From NCBI GenBank assembly GCA_018894105.1, contig CM032121.1:29922230-29986229 (forward strand): a stretch of 64,000 bases of DNA, in the 5' to 3' direction. Shown piece after piece: positions 20,762 to 31,911 of this stretch (positions are counted from its first letter, which is position 1; every line of letters begins with the position of its first letter). This DNA is from Jacaranda mimosifolia. Taxonomy: Eukaryota > Streptophyta > Magnoliopsida > Lamiales > Bignoniaceae. The position numbers were made by a program, and so were the translations under genes. The notes beneath the pieces were generated by a model. The model made no database searches and was not told where the DNA came from. It saw nothing but the letters and a program-made list of their open reading frames with translations.

Positions 20762-23370
20762 TCATCGACTTCCAAAAGCCTCATCGAGGCATAAAATCAT
20801 ACATCGTTCGAAGGCCTCATCAAGGCATATACATTCCCTTAACAAAAAATAAAAACACAATAAAAATAAAGGATCAAGCCTAGCTAGAGCTGGCAACCTC
20901 CTCAGCATCAGGACCGCCCTCCTCGGTAGCTGGAGCAGCAGTACCGCAGGCTGAGGCATAGCCACGAAAATAGGCACAACAGCAGTTACAGCAGTTGCGG
21001 GTCGAGAAGGACTGACAACATCTTGCAAGAATTGCCGTTCAAGAATTGGGAAATATGTAGCGGCATCGGCTGTTCCTTCTAACACCTCGAAGGTAAGATC
21101 GCCGGCAAACTCAAACTCCTTGGCAACAGCTTTCAACTTCCTCTCGACTTCGGCTCGCCTTCTTTCCTCTTCAGTCAGTTCGACCTCCGGCGCGCCCTCT
21201 TCCCCTACAACCTCGACTACTGGTCCCTCGGCATTGCCTTCTTCCTCGTGGTAGGGTCGCAGTTGCTCGTTGAACAAATAGCTCATACGCAACCAGTCCT
21301 CAAGTCGAACGCTGTAGCCCAGAAATTGCAACTGCTTGACAGCCTTCTCGAATGAGTTCCAGGCGTCGTCGAGAGCAAGAACGACACTGGCATCCTGGAA
21401 GGCAGCACTTACCATGAATTAGTGCACAGCCTCCCAGTGTAGCAGCGGCTACATCTAGTTGAACTCAGCCCGGGCCTCCGCTAAATCTGCATTTCGGCCG
21501 GCAGATCGACCGAAATCGTAACTGACCTGCAGGTCCAACTGTGGCTTTTTCACTTGCCCGTCCATTTTGGTCCTTTCCTTGACTGCCAGGATCACCTGCT
21601 CATCCTTCTGCTCGAGGTCCTTAGTCAACTGGCCGACCTGCCTCTCCAGCTCATCGACCCTCATCTGCGAAGACTCGAGCTGAGCCTTCAGAGTCTCCGC
21701 ATCCCCTCCGCCTTCAGCTGCTCCCGATTAGCTAGGGCCAGCTTCGACCACCGGTAAAAGTTGTAGCCTAGTTGCCCGACCTGAAAGATAAAAGCCATCA
21801 GATGCTCAACCAGAATGCAATGATACAAAAGTAAGAGTAGGAAACTCTACCATGTTGGCATGATAAGCCAACTCTCGAAGAGCCGCATCCTGGCTCAGTC
21901 CTATGATCCTCCTCTGGTCAGCCATGAACTGACCTGCCAGCAAGACCTTCAGAGGAGCGACCCCAGTAGGCCCCACAGTATTCATGCACAAGAAATCATG
22001 CACAACAGGACTCGGCTCTGCCCTGAATCGAGGAGAGGGGAATTTAGGTAAGTTGAACAGTATCTCATCCCCTCGGTCCCCAAAAAGATCATTCCCGATC
22101 GGTGGCCCCGACCTCGCTGCTTTGCCTTTTCCCTTACCGGCAGCAGCTTTCTTCGGAACAGGCCCTCCCTGCTCCACCATGGCTCGCTTACCCCGACCCG
22201 CGGGGCTGTTGCCTATGGTCACCAGCTATCGACCAGGTGATGGAGTCGGAGAAGGAGTTGGCGCCACGACTTTCAGGCGTGGCTCCTCGATGGCAGCGTT
22301 TCTCGACGAGCCGGACCCTGTCGTCACTGTTTATTTCTCTCTACTCTTGCCAGAGCCTCTGCCCTCGACCTGTTCATGATACCTACACTATTTTCCGAGC
22401 AACAAATTAACAACAATCAGAAACCATAACAATAATGAAAAAGCAACAAAATTACAAGAAACACTGTCTACTTAGCTGGTCATTTGCAGGCAAATCTAAC
22501 AAAGCCGGTGATAATCCAGCCAACACTAAGTATCTCTCCTCGATAAAAACCGAGGCCTCCATCTGACCAAATTCGACCAGATCCCAAACAAAGGTGTTTG
22601 GCCAGGTTGGGGTAAGGTTTCCCGGCATGTTGACATGCCCCCTCCACCAGTCCCGTGGAATATTGAAACCCCCTGCCACTCGAACAAACATGTATTGTCT
22701 TTTCCATTCTTGCCCATATGAAGAAGCAGGGGCTACGAGGAACTTACGATGTGGTTGAACGATTAAATAATAGAAGCCCAACTCGTCGGCACTACCCAAC
22801 TTGCGAGACATGGGTAGGTGGAAAAGGTTGGAAAAATTTTCAAAACTAGCAAGCTGATTAAACAGATGCATTAAAATAATAAAACTACAAATAGTGGAGA
22901 AGCAGTTGGGTAGAAGTTGTGTTATACACACTTGAAGACCCCTGAGCAGGCTAACCGTGTATCACTTAAGGAGAATCTAAGACCACAGCTAAAAACGTCC
23001 TTGAAGACAGTTATATAGCCTGCAGGAGGACGATGCATTCGACCAGGCGCCCCAGGGGTCAGAAGTTGATGTTCAGTAGGGATATGGTATAACTCCCTAA
23101 GACGTCTCAAGTCGGCAGGGTTAATGATGGATATAATTTCACTGTAATGGTTTGGTGTGAATAGTCAACCCTGTGATGGGGGAATCTGGCTCGGTACAAC
23201 TTCTTCCCCCTCGCGGTTGCTACTCGAGCTCGAGTAGCTAGAATTGGAATCGTCACTCGATGACTCATTGGACTGACCAGTAGCATATCTAGGCGTATCA
23301 GAGTGGGTGGCCTCACTATCCCCCTCTTGACTACCCTCTGAACTGTATAAGCCCAGTATGATTTTCAAAG
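20762..23370 (-). pseudogene. Antisense additional ORF (aORF) of E2, decayed
   Basis: It runs opposite to gag-pol, like the E1 copy, and is more complete at the N-terminus. From 23368 it reads a Ser/Asp/Glu-rich segment (ESSSDDSNSSYSSSSS), then RRLRELYHIPTEHQL, then GYITVFKDVFSCGLRFSLSD, FYYLIVQPHRKFLVAP and RVAGGFNIPRDWWRGHVNMP. These are characteristic of the PF04195-type family. After an intron come a basic segment, GPTGVAPLKVLLAGQFMADQ and, after the 21850-21781 intron, a long coiled coil (MRVDELERQVGQLTKDLEQK). The end is Ala/Val-rich. Breaks: stops around 21455 and 21419 (CAA to TAA), and a frameshift between 22930 and 22915. The natural start codon is uncertain. The biochemical role of this family is not known. 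Confidence 0.75.
21781..21850 (-). other. E2 aORF intron (GT-AG), orthologous to E1 intron 2
   Basis: On the minus strand ATG/GTAGAG...CTTTCAG/GTCGGG, 70 bp. The flanking codons match E1 exactly (HANM / VGQ). An upstream intron near 22480-22390 is likely as well, but its limits are less clear. Confidence 0.72.
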
Positions 23371-23700
23371 AAGAAACTAAAGGACATGAAGTAGGAGTGA
23401 AGGAACACTTACTGAACGGAAGAACTAAGAGCAGAAAATCTTGAAAGCAAGGATGTTTGGATAAGCGCTCGACCAGAAGCTAATGTGGTAAAAGCAAAAA
23501 ATGGTTAGTTTTACCGCAGGTATTTATAGGGGAGCTAGCGCGGGAAACCAAGCTCCTGTAATAATGCTCGTAACTGCCACGCCGCCCCATGCACACCACG
23601 ATGTAACCGCTCAATAAATGCTCCAAACCCTGGTCGATTATTACTAGTGCCCATTACGCTACTTCCCAACGCTTCTCGTTAAATCTTCGTTCAGCCTCGC

Positions 23701-23716
23701 AAAATGGGGGGACTCA
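23701..23716 (+). other. E2 polypurine tract
   Basis: AAAATGGGGGGA followed by CTCA lies directly before the 3' LTR, the expected plus-strand primer site. Confidence 0.85.
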
Positions 23717-24385
23717 TGATATGGGGTGGCCCAAATACCTAGGCCCAAACCAAGTTGGCCCAGAGGTGCAGCACCAGGCCCTATCTGGCACCCGTGGCCC
23801 ATATGCATAATCGACTACTCACTTGATGGTGCCCCATGCATATAACGACATAAGGTTGACTTTGTCGACCAGTAAGGTCGAGACAATATAGTATTCTGCC
23901 ACCGTATTGAATGCACTGATGGGTGCCGCCTCTGCATTAATGGTGCATGCCATCCCCTCACCGCCTGACATAACAGGCACGGCTACAGTGTACCATCATG
24001 TCCTTAAAACCTGGAAGGGCAGTCATCTAGAAATGTACAGATAGGGGAAATGACTAGTCACCCCTAGCACAAGGGTAAGGACCCATGGGTGTACCAGGGG
24101 CATCTTAGATAATTCCCCGAAGGGAGAAGCATATAAATACCCTCGCTCCAGCCTTTTTGAGGTATGCATTGACATATACTCAAAGCGCTTACTTCGCTGC
24201 TCGATATTTCTGGTCTATCATTACTGACTTGAGCGTCAGAGGGCCTAAGCCGAGGGCTCCTCAGCTAGATTAACGTTTATTCTGATTGCAGGATTCATCC
24301 CACCTAAACAAGAATCCCGACCAGCCAGGTCGAGTCTCATTAAATCCAGTACTTGGACCCATGTCCAGCAATCGAACCCTCATCA
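23717..24385 (+). repeat. E2 3' LTR
   Basis: 669 bp, TGATATGGGGTGGCCC...CCTCATCA. It keeps the TTACTGACTTGAGCGTCAGA segment that the 5' LTR has lost. The TATA box is at 24132-24139. Confidence 0.95.
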
Positions 24386-25504
24386 GTACAAGTCTGAATC
24401 AACTGCCATTTTTGCAAAAGACTGGCTATTGTGGCGCGCGAAAGGTTTTTCACCTTTTTTCCTATTTTAGCGTGGCAGATAACTGCCCTTTTCCCAGTCG
24501 ATTTGATTTTTTAAAAAATCCTCTTTAATTGTAATAGAATATGCATGTATTTTATTAATTTTAAATCTTTAAACTTGTGTTATTTTAGTTAGTATATATG
24601 ATTTTAAATTTGATATATATTTAGATAAATTATTTAAAATCACGCATAATAAGTATCAAAATCCTACAAAAAAAAATTACTAATAAAACTTTGTTATAAA
24701 AATATATATTGTTTTTATAAATTTTAAAATTAATTAAATCAATATAAATTTATATATATATATACATATTTATGAATTATGGAAGTGGAAGCAGAGGTGG
24801 AGTCGTAGATTCCCCATACCTAGTCTCCAATCCCCGATTGGGTATCTATTTGGGTGAGTTTGGAGGTGGGTTTGGATGGGGAAAGAGTTATACCATATCT
24901 GCCTCCGTCTCTTCATGATCAAAGTGAATATTCCCCATATCTGCCTCTATACTCGATCAACAACTAAAATCCCTAAACTCATCGAATTGAAGCAAGTGGA
25001 TATCCATAGATAGCGAGTTAAATTGCCATCCCTAACTCAAATACTTTTTACATGGAGTTGTTGCTTTATTAAAGTGCAAGTTTTTTATTATAATACTTCA
25101 CTGCATAAATTTTCATAAAGTCCTAATTCATTCTCTTGTTAGACATAAAATCCCTTTAAAAAAAAAAAAACTACTATTTAAAATAAAAGATATGAATGAC
25201 CATCATAAAGTATCAACTTGATAATGGCCCGGGATAGATGAAATTTCTGAAGTTAAAATTTCAATGGACCCTATCTATGAGATAGGGCAGATTGAATGAA
25301 CTTGGCATCAAGTTGTACGGCCTGCAAAAGCAAATTCTTGGGCCTAAGTGAATGGATCTAGACTAGCCCATAGATTAAACTACTGCCCCTCACATTGCAG
25401 GAAATGAGCAAGTAAATTTCGAGGTAAAATTGGTGTGTCTACTCTTCCTACTAGCTTAAGACTTAATTGGGCTTTTCTAGGGTCATGTACCCATATTTTT
25501 AGCT

Positions 25505-26209
25505 TAGGGTTGTCAATGGATCATATTTTAATTCAAATTCGATATGAATCCGATCTGAATTTTAAGATTTTTATCTGATTAAAATATTCGATGGATCAAA
25601 TTTGATTATAAATATTCGAAATCCAAAATAAGTGGATCGAATGTGGAATTAAGTAGTCCGATCTATTAAAGATCCGAATCCAAACCTTAATACTTTTTAT
25701 TAAATTAATACTCTTATATATAATATTAATAAAGATTTTAAAATAAAATCTATGTATTATATTGACCTAATATTTATATTAATGTCTATGTTATATTATT
25801 AATATTGAGTTTTTAACCTAAAAAATAAGAGGGATATTGATAAAATATCAAATATAATACATAAATAGTTCATCTATATATCAATATAATGTAAAAAACG
25901 AGTTTAGTATTCAAATATTTAATTTTTGGACTAATATATAATAAAAAGTTGTTAAAAATTCAAATATGACATATATTTACTTTATAAATACATTATTTTT
26001 ATAAAATTTAAAAGCAAAAAAAGAAAGAAAAAAAAATAAATCGGGTTGGATTTTTTAATCGAATTTTGGATATCCATCGGTTTTGGATTTGGTATTAACT
26101 AACAAAGATCCTATAGGATTTCGGGTCAGATTCGGGTATGGATTTTATTAATTGGAATTGGATTCGGATATGATAGATCCGATCCAAATCCAACCCATTG
26201 ACAACCTTA
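25505..26209. mobile_element. Non-autonomous hAT element, 705 bp
   Basis: Ends TAGGGTTGTCAATGG at 25505 and its inverted near-match (CCATTGACAACCTTA) finishing at 26209. Both flanks are TTTTAGCT (25497-25504, 26210-26217), a perfect 8-bp target duplication. The interior is AT-rich with repeated GGATC/GATCC and CGGAT/ATCCG words. No ORF of note. Confidence 0.92.
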
Positions 26210-26629
26210 TTTTAGCTCATGTCATGTAACCACTTTTTACCCATGAATATTGAGAGGAATTAATTTTCATCCTAGAATTAAAAATTAAACCATTCTCTTC
26301 AATAATTTAAGAATTAATTATCCATACCTTTGAGACGTGGTTTTTTTTTTTTAATAATAAAAAGATCCATAATTATGAAAAAATTACAAATACCTCATGA
26401 TGTCAATAGTCCATCGTTAAAATTGACAAAGTTTGCAAAATAAACATTTTAAAAAGAAAAACAAAATGGCAAAATTGACCTCCTTTACTGAAATTAAAAA
26501 AATGTCCTAAAATCTATCTAAAAAAAATATTAATTTCTTTTCATATATATATATAAACTATTTGTTTAAGAACCATCTCCACCCATAATTAAATAAAGAG
26601 AAATAAAATTTAATCATACTAATGTACGG

Positions 26630-27840
26630 TAGAGAGTGATCCTTTGGCTCAAGGTCAAACTGGGTCACAAATCCTCCGGAGGTCCTTGAGGTCTAAGAAC
26701 CTGCAATTAAAGCGAGGTCGTTAGGGGTCACTAGGATGGACCAGCAAAAACCCTCCGACAATCAAGCTAATATTTTGAAGAGTAAAGGAATTGTAGGGAG
26801 TAAATATGAAAGTGAAAATATGTGCATACCTTGGAGATGTGGCCAAGTTGGATATTTATATTGGTGTTGCTTTCCAGATATAGAAAGCTTATGTGGCTTA
26901 ATCTTGGTGCTCCTTACCAAAAATGTGGATGGCTATGATTATTTGATTTGCATCTGGATAAGTAATGCCTATTGGATTATCCTATTATTAAGTCCCTTAC
27001 TTCTGCAAGTTCAGAATTTTAAAATTGAGGAAGTAGGATAAGTTATAGAAAAATAGATTCAGGAATTTGAGGATTGTGAGTGTAATGTGTACCCACAAAA
27101 TAGACATGATTTATGTCTAAATAGTTTTGGCCCATGGAAATAATTCTTAGAAAAGATATGGCCCAGGATTTATTAGTCTTGGCCCATTAGTATTTGCTAA
27201 GTTGGTGGGGTCAAAGTGTTGACTGGTTGTTTTCAAATTCGGAAATGGTCTTGTCCATGCTGACGAAAAAGGTGAATTACTTCTCTTAGCCTTAGGCAGC
27301 GTGCAAAAACTTCAAATTCACATGGCAATTGATTGGGACGGGATTCTTCCATTAGCAAGTTCAAGCTGATTTTTAGGTAGTCTTTTTTTCCCGTTTGTTA
27401 GCCATTGCATTGAGTGATTTTGATTGTCACGTTCGTAGTAGTGACGAATCCACAAATAATAACCAAATAAGTTTGAATAGCACCAATCATGGGTCAAATG
27501 GGACCTTGACCTTGAGACCTCTTTGATATATCAAATCCTATTCTGAACATATTGAAGAGAGGTCACAAGAATTTGTGGGTTTTAATCTTCCCCATCTTGA
27601 TAGCACTCATCATTAACTCATAAGAATGAGGCGAAAATTCGATCTCGATATTTCATACTTCCACAAAATAGAATAATTATACTCGATAGTATGCGTAAAC
27701 CTCCCCCTTATTGTTGTACCTTTTATGTAGCGACCCTAGATTCGGATTTAAGGTTTCCCCTAGATGATAGGATCGAAAATATATTTGGAGGTTTGGGTCT
27801 TTGCCTATCATAACTAGTTTCAAATTCAATATAACGTATC
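26630..27840 (-). other. LTR-like, unassigned retroelement DNA
   Basis: A block that is richer in GC at 26640-26760. On the minus strand it reads as a typical LTR end region (TGTCGGAGGGTTTTTGCTGG...TTTAATTGCAGG). It lies next to an aORF-like fragment on the plus strand, the arrangement seen at a 3' LTR in E1 and E2. I could not find both LTR borders or a target duplication, so it may be the 3' LTR of a truncated element. No gene seen. Confidence 0.35.
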
Positions 27841-29050
27841 TTGTGTTTTACCATTTTAATGACTCGTTTTGGTATAAAGCCTTCTTTTGAAAAATTTTGG
27901 TCATTGTACTCTCTAACCTCTTCTACTAGGAGTAGTGGTGAGGGATTTTTTTATTTGATTGCTCATAAGGATTGTAGATTCTTGGATTCTATGCCGACTT
28001 CTTTAGGCCTTCGGAAGGAGAAATTTTTCTTTCTTGAGGCTCCTTTTAGTAGACCTTGCGTGTTCGACGTAATTGGGTTGAGTCGAAATCGGATCCCGTT
28101 TCTCTAGAACCCACTTGAGAAGATGGGTTTGTTGAGAACCGTTTGACTGTTACTTGGTTTAGTGCCAAGAAATTGTTCGTTGAGGAGGTCTTGAGATTTG
28201 TTGGTTTGACCTCCACGCCGGTTCGAGCTATTCGATCTTTTGGTAAATGTGAAGTTTTTGTGTTCATTATGCGTTATACAACATCTTAATGAGTTATATT
28301 TATTGTCGCACGGATAATGGTTAAAAATAGTGCTTGTACGAATAAGATAAGGGAAAAACTTATCGCTCGAGGTTTGCTTCTCGCCGAAGAACTCTTTGGG
28401 CCACCTTGCGCTACTAAGGTAGAAGCGACCCCGAGCCCTCATGCGGATGTTCCTACCGTAGTTGAGCCAGTTACTATCGTAGCCCCGATGGTGGTTGTGA
28501 ACGAACCCATTAGATCTCCTCGATGTCGAGACAAGGCACCTGCAGACTTGGTTGATCCCGTGGATGCTCAAGCTTCCAACAAAAGACAACTCGACAGTTT
28601 ACCTGATTCGAGGTCTATGGGACCTCCTCCATTATATGGTTTTTCATGACCTCATCTGTTTCCTAGGACTAATTCATTGGGTGATGCCTCGATAACCCAT
28701 TCACATGAGTTACCTGCCCTGGAAAGTCTTTCTCGTCGGCGAGCTTTGTTAGAGGATCTACGACGTTCCACTCGATTTTGGAGTAATTGATATGAGCATA
28801 TTGAGCCGTTCGGTACCCCTTAGGTTCCTAATTGGGATCTTACTTCTGAATCTAATGTGCTGTTCACTAACCCTGCGTGAGACCTCTTTCACTATGTATG
28901 AGAATTATTTGCTTACCAGGGACTAGGTGTCTATTTGGGCCACTTCCACAAGTCGAATCGAAGAGCATATAGTTCATGGGTCTAGCAGGGTGAGTTTTAT
29001 TTCCCTATTTCATTGCCTTGCCATTGTCATCATGCTCATTAGTTCTTTGT
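27841..29050 (+). pseudogene. aORF-like fragment of a third gypsy lineage
   Basis: The first part (LMTRFGIKPSFEKFWSLYSL, GEGFFYLIAHKDCRFLDSMP) lines up with the FENFSNLFHL...GFYYLIVQPHRKFLVAP block of the E2 aORF. It is followed by a Pro/Val-rich linker (27900-28650) and then RFWSN, a stop, VPNWDLTSESNVLFTNPA and QGLGVYLGHFHK in one broken frame. A candidate donor site GG/GTGAGT sits at about 28990. The similarity to E1/E2 is at block level only, so this is a separate lineage. No gag-pol is next to it. The region is stopped and probably frameshifted. Confidence 0.5.
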
Positions 29051-30822
29051 AGTATTGATCAAACTTAGCTCTTTATGACCTTGGTCTAACTTTGTTTATG
29101 ATTTTGATTAGACTTTGACCATCACCCGTCATCTTGCATTGACTGCTGCTCATAAAAAATAAAGTACATAACAGTAAATTTACTTTTACAACAATATTTC
29201 TCTTTGCATATGTGAAGTTTCTAGCTTGGTTTGGTCTTCTTGTAGTTGATTGGGGATGTAATGACTGTGGTGCCTCTCTAGATTTGTCACCATGCAGCAA
29301 TATAAAATAAAAGGTTAGTTCCAGAAAATTAAAGTTAATGATGAATTGCTTTGAATTAATGAACACCAACAACCTTCTAATATTTGGATCTTGGATGTGT
29401 TGGATACTTGCAGCTTCCTTTGTTATGCCCAGTTTGTAAACAATTTTGGCAATAGTGTGGAAGTCCTTTCCTAATTGAAGCTTGTCTTGGATTTATTTCA
29501 TTTACACCTTTCCTCCTCATTTTTTTAGGTCTACCCTTCTTCTTTGTATAGTTTGAGGCCTTCAAAGTTTCATATCTAGTTTTAATGTAGTAACTTGAGC
29601 CTAGAACTGCATGGATCATATATGAATCCACATAGTCTTCAATTTTCTGTCTTTTCTTACAAATGGCAGCATAGGCATGGCAACAAGGATAGCCATTTAG
29701 CTAGAATATCCCACATGTACATGTCCTACTATCCAAGTCAACTACATATCTAGTTGAGGTACCATGTTACACTTCAAACTTATTTCTCCCACAATACCTT
29801 GGAACACAAAACCAAGACTTTTTGTAGGCTTTATCTAGCTTCCTTAGAATGTTAGGGCATATTGTACCCTCAGACCTCACAATCCCTTCTTTTTGGTTTG
29901 TATCCTTGTAGTTAGTTTTCCCCTTATCCATGCAAACATAGAAATGATAGGCTTGTCTCTAGCCTCTAATATGTAACTATTGAATGATTCACACAAGTTA
30001 TTGATAAGGATATCCGAGTTACACCTACTAGTGAAACAAGATCTGGCCCAATGTTTGGCTGGAATCTTTCTGAGCCACTCAGCAACTGTCTCATATGACT
30101 CATCAAACTTTGGGTCAAGCTCTTCTATTTTTTTTCATCATTCTCTCATGCTCATTCTTATTTCCTATGCATGCAGCCTTCCAAAATGCTTCTTTCAATT
30201 CTTGTTTACTAAACTTAGCTTTGAAATTTGCATATAAATTCTTAACACAGAACTTATGTTCACAACCCAGAGCTAAGTCTTCAAGAGCATCAACTAATCC
30301 TTTTTGTATGTCACTAATGATGGTCCATTTGTTAGACTCAACTCCTCTAAGGTCAAGCAACAATTCACTTAGAAACTAAGTCCATGCTTCTCTGTTTTCT
30401 ACCCTTACAACAGTCGTAGCTATGGGCCACATATTGTCATTCCCGTCCCTTCCTATTGCAGCCAATAATTGTCCACCGAGCACTATCTTCAAAAAACAAC
30501 CATCAAGTCCTATAATGGTTCTACATCCTGCCAAACCCCCCATTTTCATAGCATCTAAATTGTAGTACATTCTGTCAAATGTTGTAGGGTTAGCACCTTT
30601 CTGTCTCCTCAATAATATTTTGCTTCATGGAATTCTTTCTCTCACAGTTTCACAATAATGCCACAACAACTCATACTCTATGATTTCACTTCCCTTAATT
30701 CTCTCCATGGCTGATTTCTTTGCCCTTAACATTTTCCAGTAACTTGTGCTTAAACTACACTTCCTATAGATTTTATTTTGTAACTTCCAAATTCCAATAT
30801 CAGGGTTGTCCTTGATTGCATT

Positions 30823-31911
30823 TGTAAACATATTAAAATTTAGACCAATTGAGAAATGACACCCGTAAAATAATATATTAAATATTAATTTAAAATTTTC
30901 TATTTATATTTTGGGATTTATTAAATTTAATTCCTAAAAATAAATAGTTAATTTTAATTAATAGTTTAATATTTATTTTATATTCAAATCAAACACTAAC
31001 AAGTGTCAAAGGTGGAGTGTCTACATTTATAGACCAATCAAATCAAAGATATTTGATATTGATATTATCTTTTGATGTTTGATATTATCAAATCAAATGT
31101 ATCTTATATTATCTCTTGATTTTGATATTATCTTATCAAAGAGATAACCGTTGAAGGAATTTAAGTCAATCTAGAAGTCTTCCATCAAACACCTATATAG
31201 AGGGGTGATTCCAGCTCATTTGACATGACATAAATTCCAGCAGACGAGAGAAACTTTGAAGGAATCCAGCAAATCTCTCAAGCAAATTCAAGGAGATCTA
31301 CGACGTTTAAGGCGTTCTTCATGGAACTCATATATTTCTGGCGTTTGATTTGAGATTAAGGTGCGAGCCCTCGAATTGGCATTATTTTTATTCAAGGATA
31401 TCCACGATGTTCAAGGCGTTCTTCACGGAATCTATATATTTTTCGCGCTTGATTCGAGATTAAGGTACGAAGCCGTCGAATTGGTGTTATTTTTATTCAA
31501 GGATATCCATGACGTTCAAGGCGTTCTTCACGGAATCCATATATTTATGGCGCTTGATTCGAGATTAAGGTGCGAAGCCCTTGAATTGGCGTTATTTTTA
31601 TTCAAGGAGATCCACGACGTTTAAGGTGTTCTTCGTGGAATTCATATATTTCTGGCGTTTGATTCGAGATTAAGGTGCAAAGTCCTCAAATTGGCGTTAT
31701 TCAAATCAAATTTAAAGGAGATCCACAACGTTTGAGACATTTTTGCGGAGCTCATTAAATTTCAAGATTATATTTGGAAGGGAAGAATAAGAGGATTAGA
31801 TTAGAGATAGAATACACAGTTGATAAATTGATTTTGATTTTAATTTTATTTGTACAGTTTTTTCTTGTTTTGTAATTTTAATTTTTGCAGACAAGAACAT
31901 TTGTTGTTATA
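30823..31911 (+). mobile_element. Solo LTR of the E3 family inside the MULE
   Basis: Begins TGTAAACATATTAAAATTTA and ends TTTGTTGTTATA, homologous to the E3 5' LTR (TGTAGACATA...TTGTTGTTACA), but in the opposite orientation. The 5-bp target duplication GCATT is perfect (30818-30822, 31912-31916). It is 1,089 bp long. There is no internal region, so it is the product of LTR-LTR recombination. A TATATAG box is at 31194-31200. Confidence 0.95.
31290..31730 (+). repeat. 105-bp tandem repeats inside the solo LTR
   Basis: The phrase AAGGCGTTCTTC (or variants) recurs at about 31309, 31413, 31518 and 31623, i.e. every 104-105 bp. Because 105 is a multiple of three, a 35-codon repeat stays open on the plus strand (LFKDIHDVQGVLHGI...). 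The E3 LTR carries the same array. Confidence 0.93.

Larger units (their letters stand above)
13719..24385 (+). mobile_element. Complete Ty3/gypsy LTR retrotransposon E2 (Tat-type)
   Basis: Order on the plus strand: 5' LTR, primer-binding site, gag-pol, 68-bp tandem repeats, aORF on the minus strand, polypurine tract, 3' LTR. It is 10,667 bp long. The flanking 5-mers are TTACA (13714-13718) and GTACA (24386-24390), a target duplication with one change. It belongs to the same family as E1. It lies inside a hAT element, so the hAT insertion is older. Gag and pol are broken by stops and frameshifts. Confidence 0.95.
13356..25034. mobile_element. Non-autonomous hAT element, split by E2
   Basis: The left end is TAGGGATGGCA at 13356. 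The right end, 25024-25034, is its 11-bp inverted complement. The 8 bp outside are ACTCAAAT on both sides (13348-13355 and 25035-25042), a perfect target duplication of the size made by hAT transposases. Removing E2 leaves about 1 kb: 13356-13718 plus 24391-25034. The subterminal CCCCAT/GGGGA-rich stretches at both ends are typical of this kind of element. No transposase coding is visible, so it must have been moved by another hAT copy. Confidence 0.9.

Noticed and set aside
26736..27041. 101-codon plus-strand ORF
   Set aside because: Lies in LTR-like DNA, has no recognisable family, and the transcription sense of the region appears to be minus.
31361..31624. Protein with 35-residue repeats
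   Set aside because: Falls entirely within the solo LTR. The open frame is a by-product of the 105-bp unit.
30823..31911. Solo LTR as the missing 3' LTR of E3
   Set aside because: It is in the opposite orientation and has its own perfect GCATT target duplication inside the MULE.
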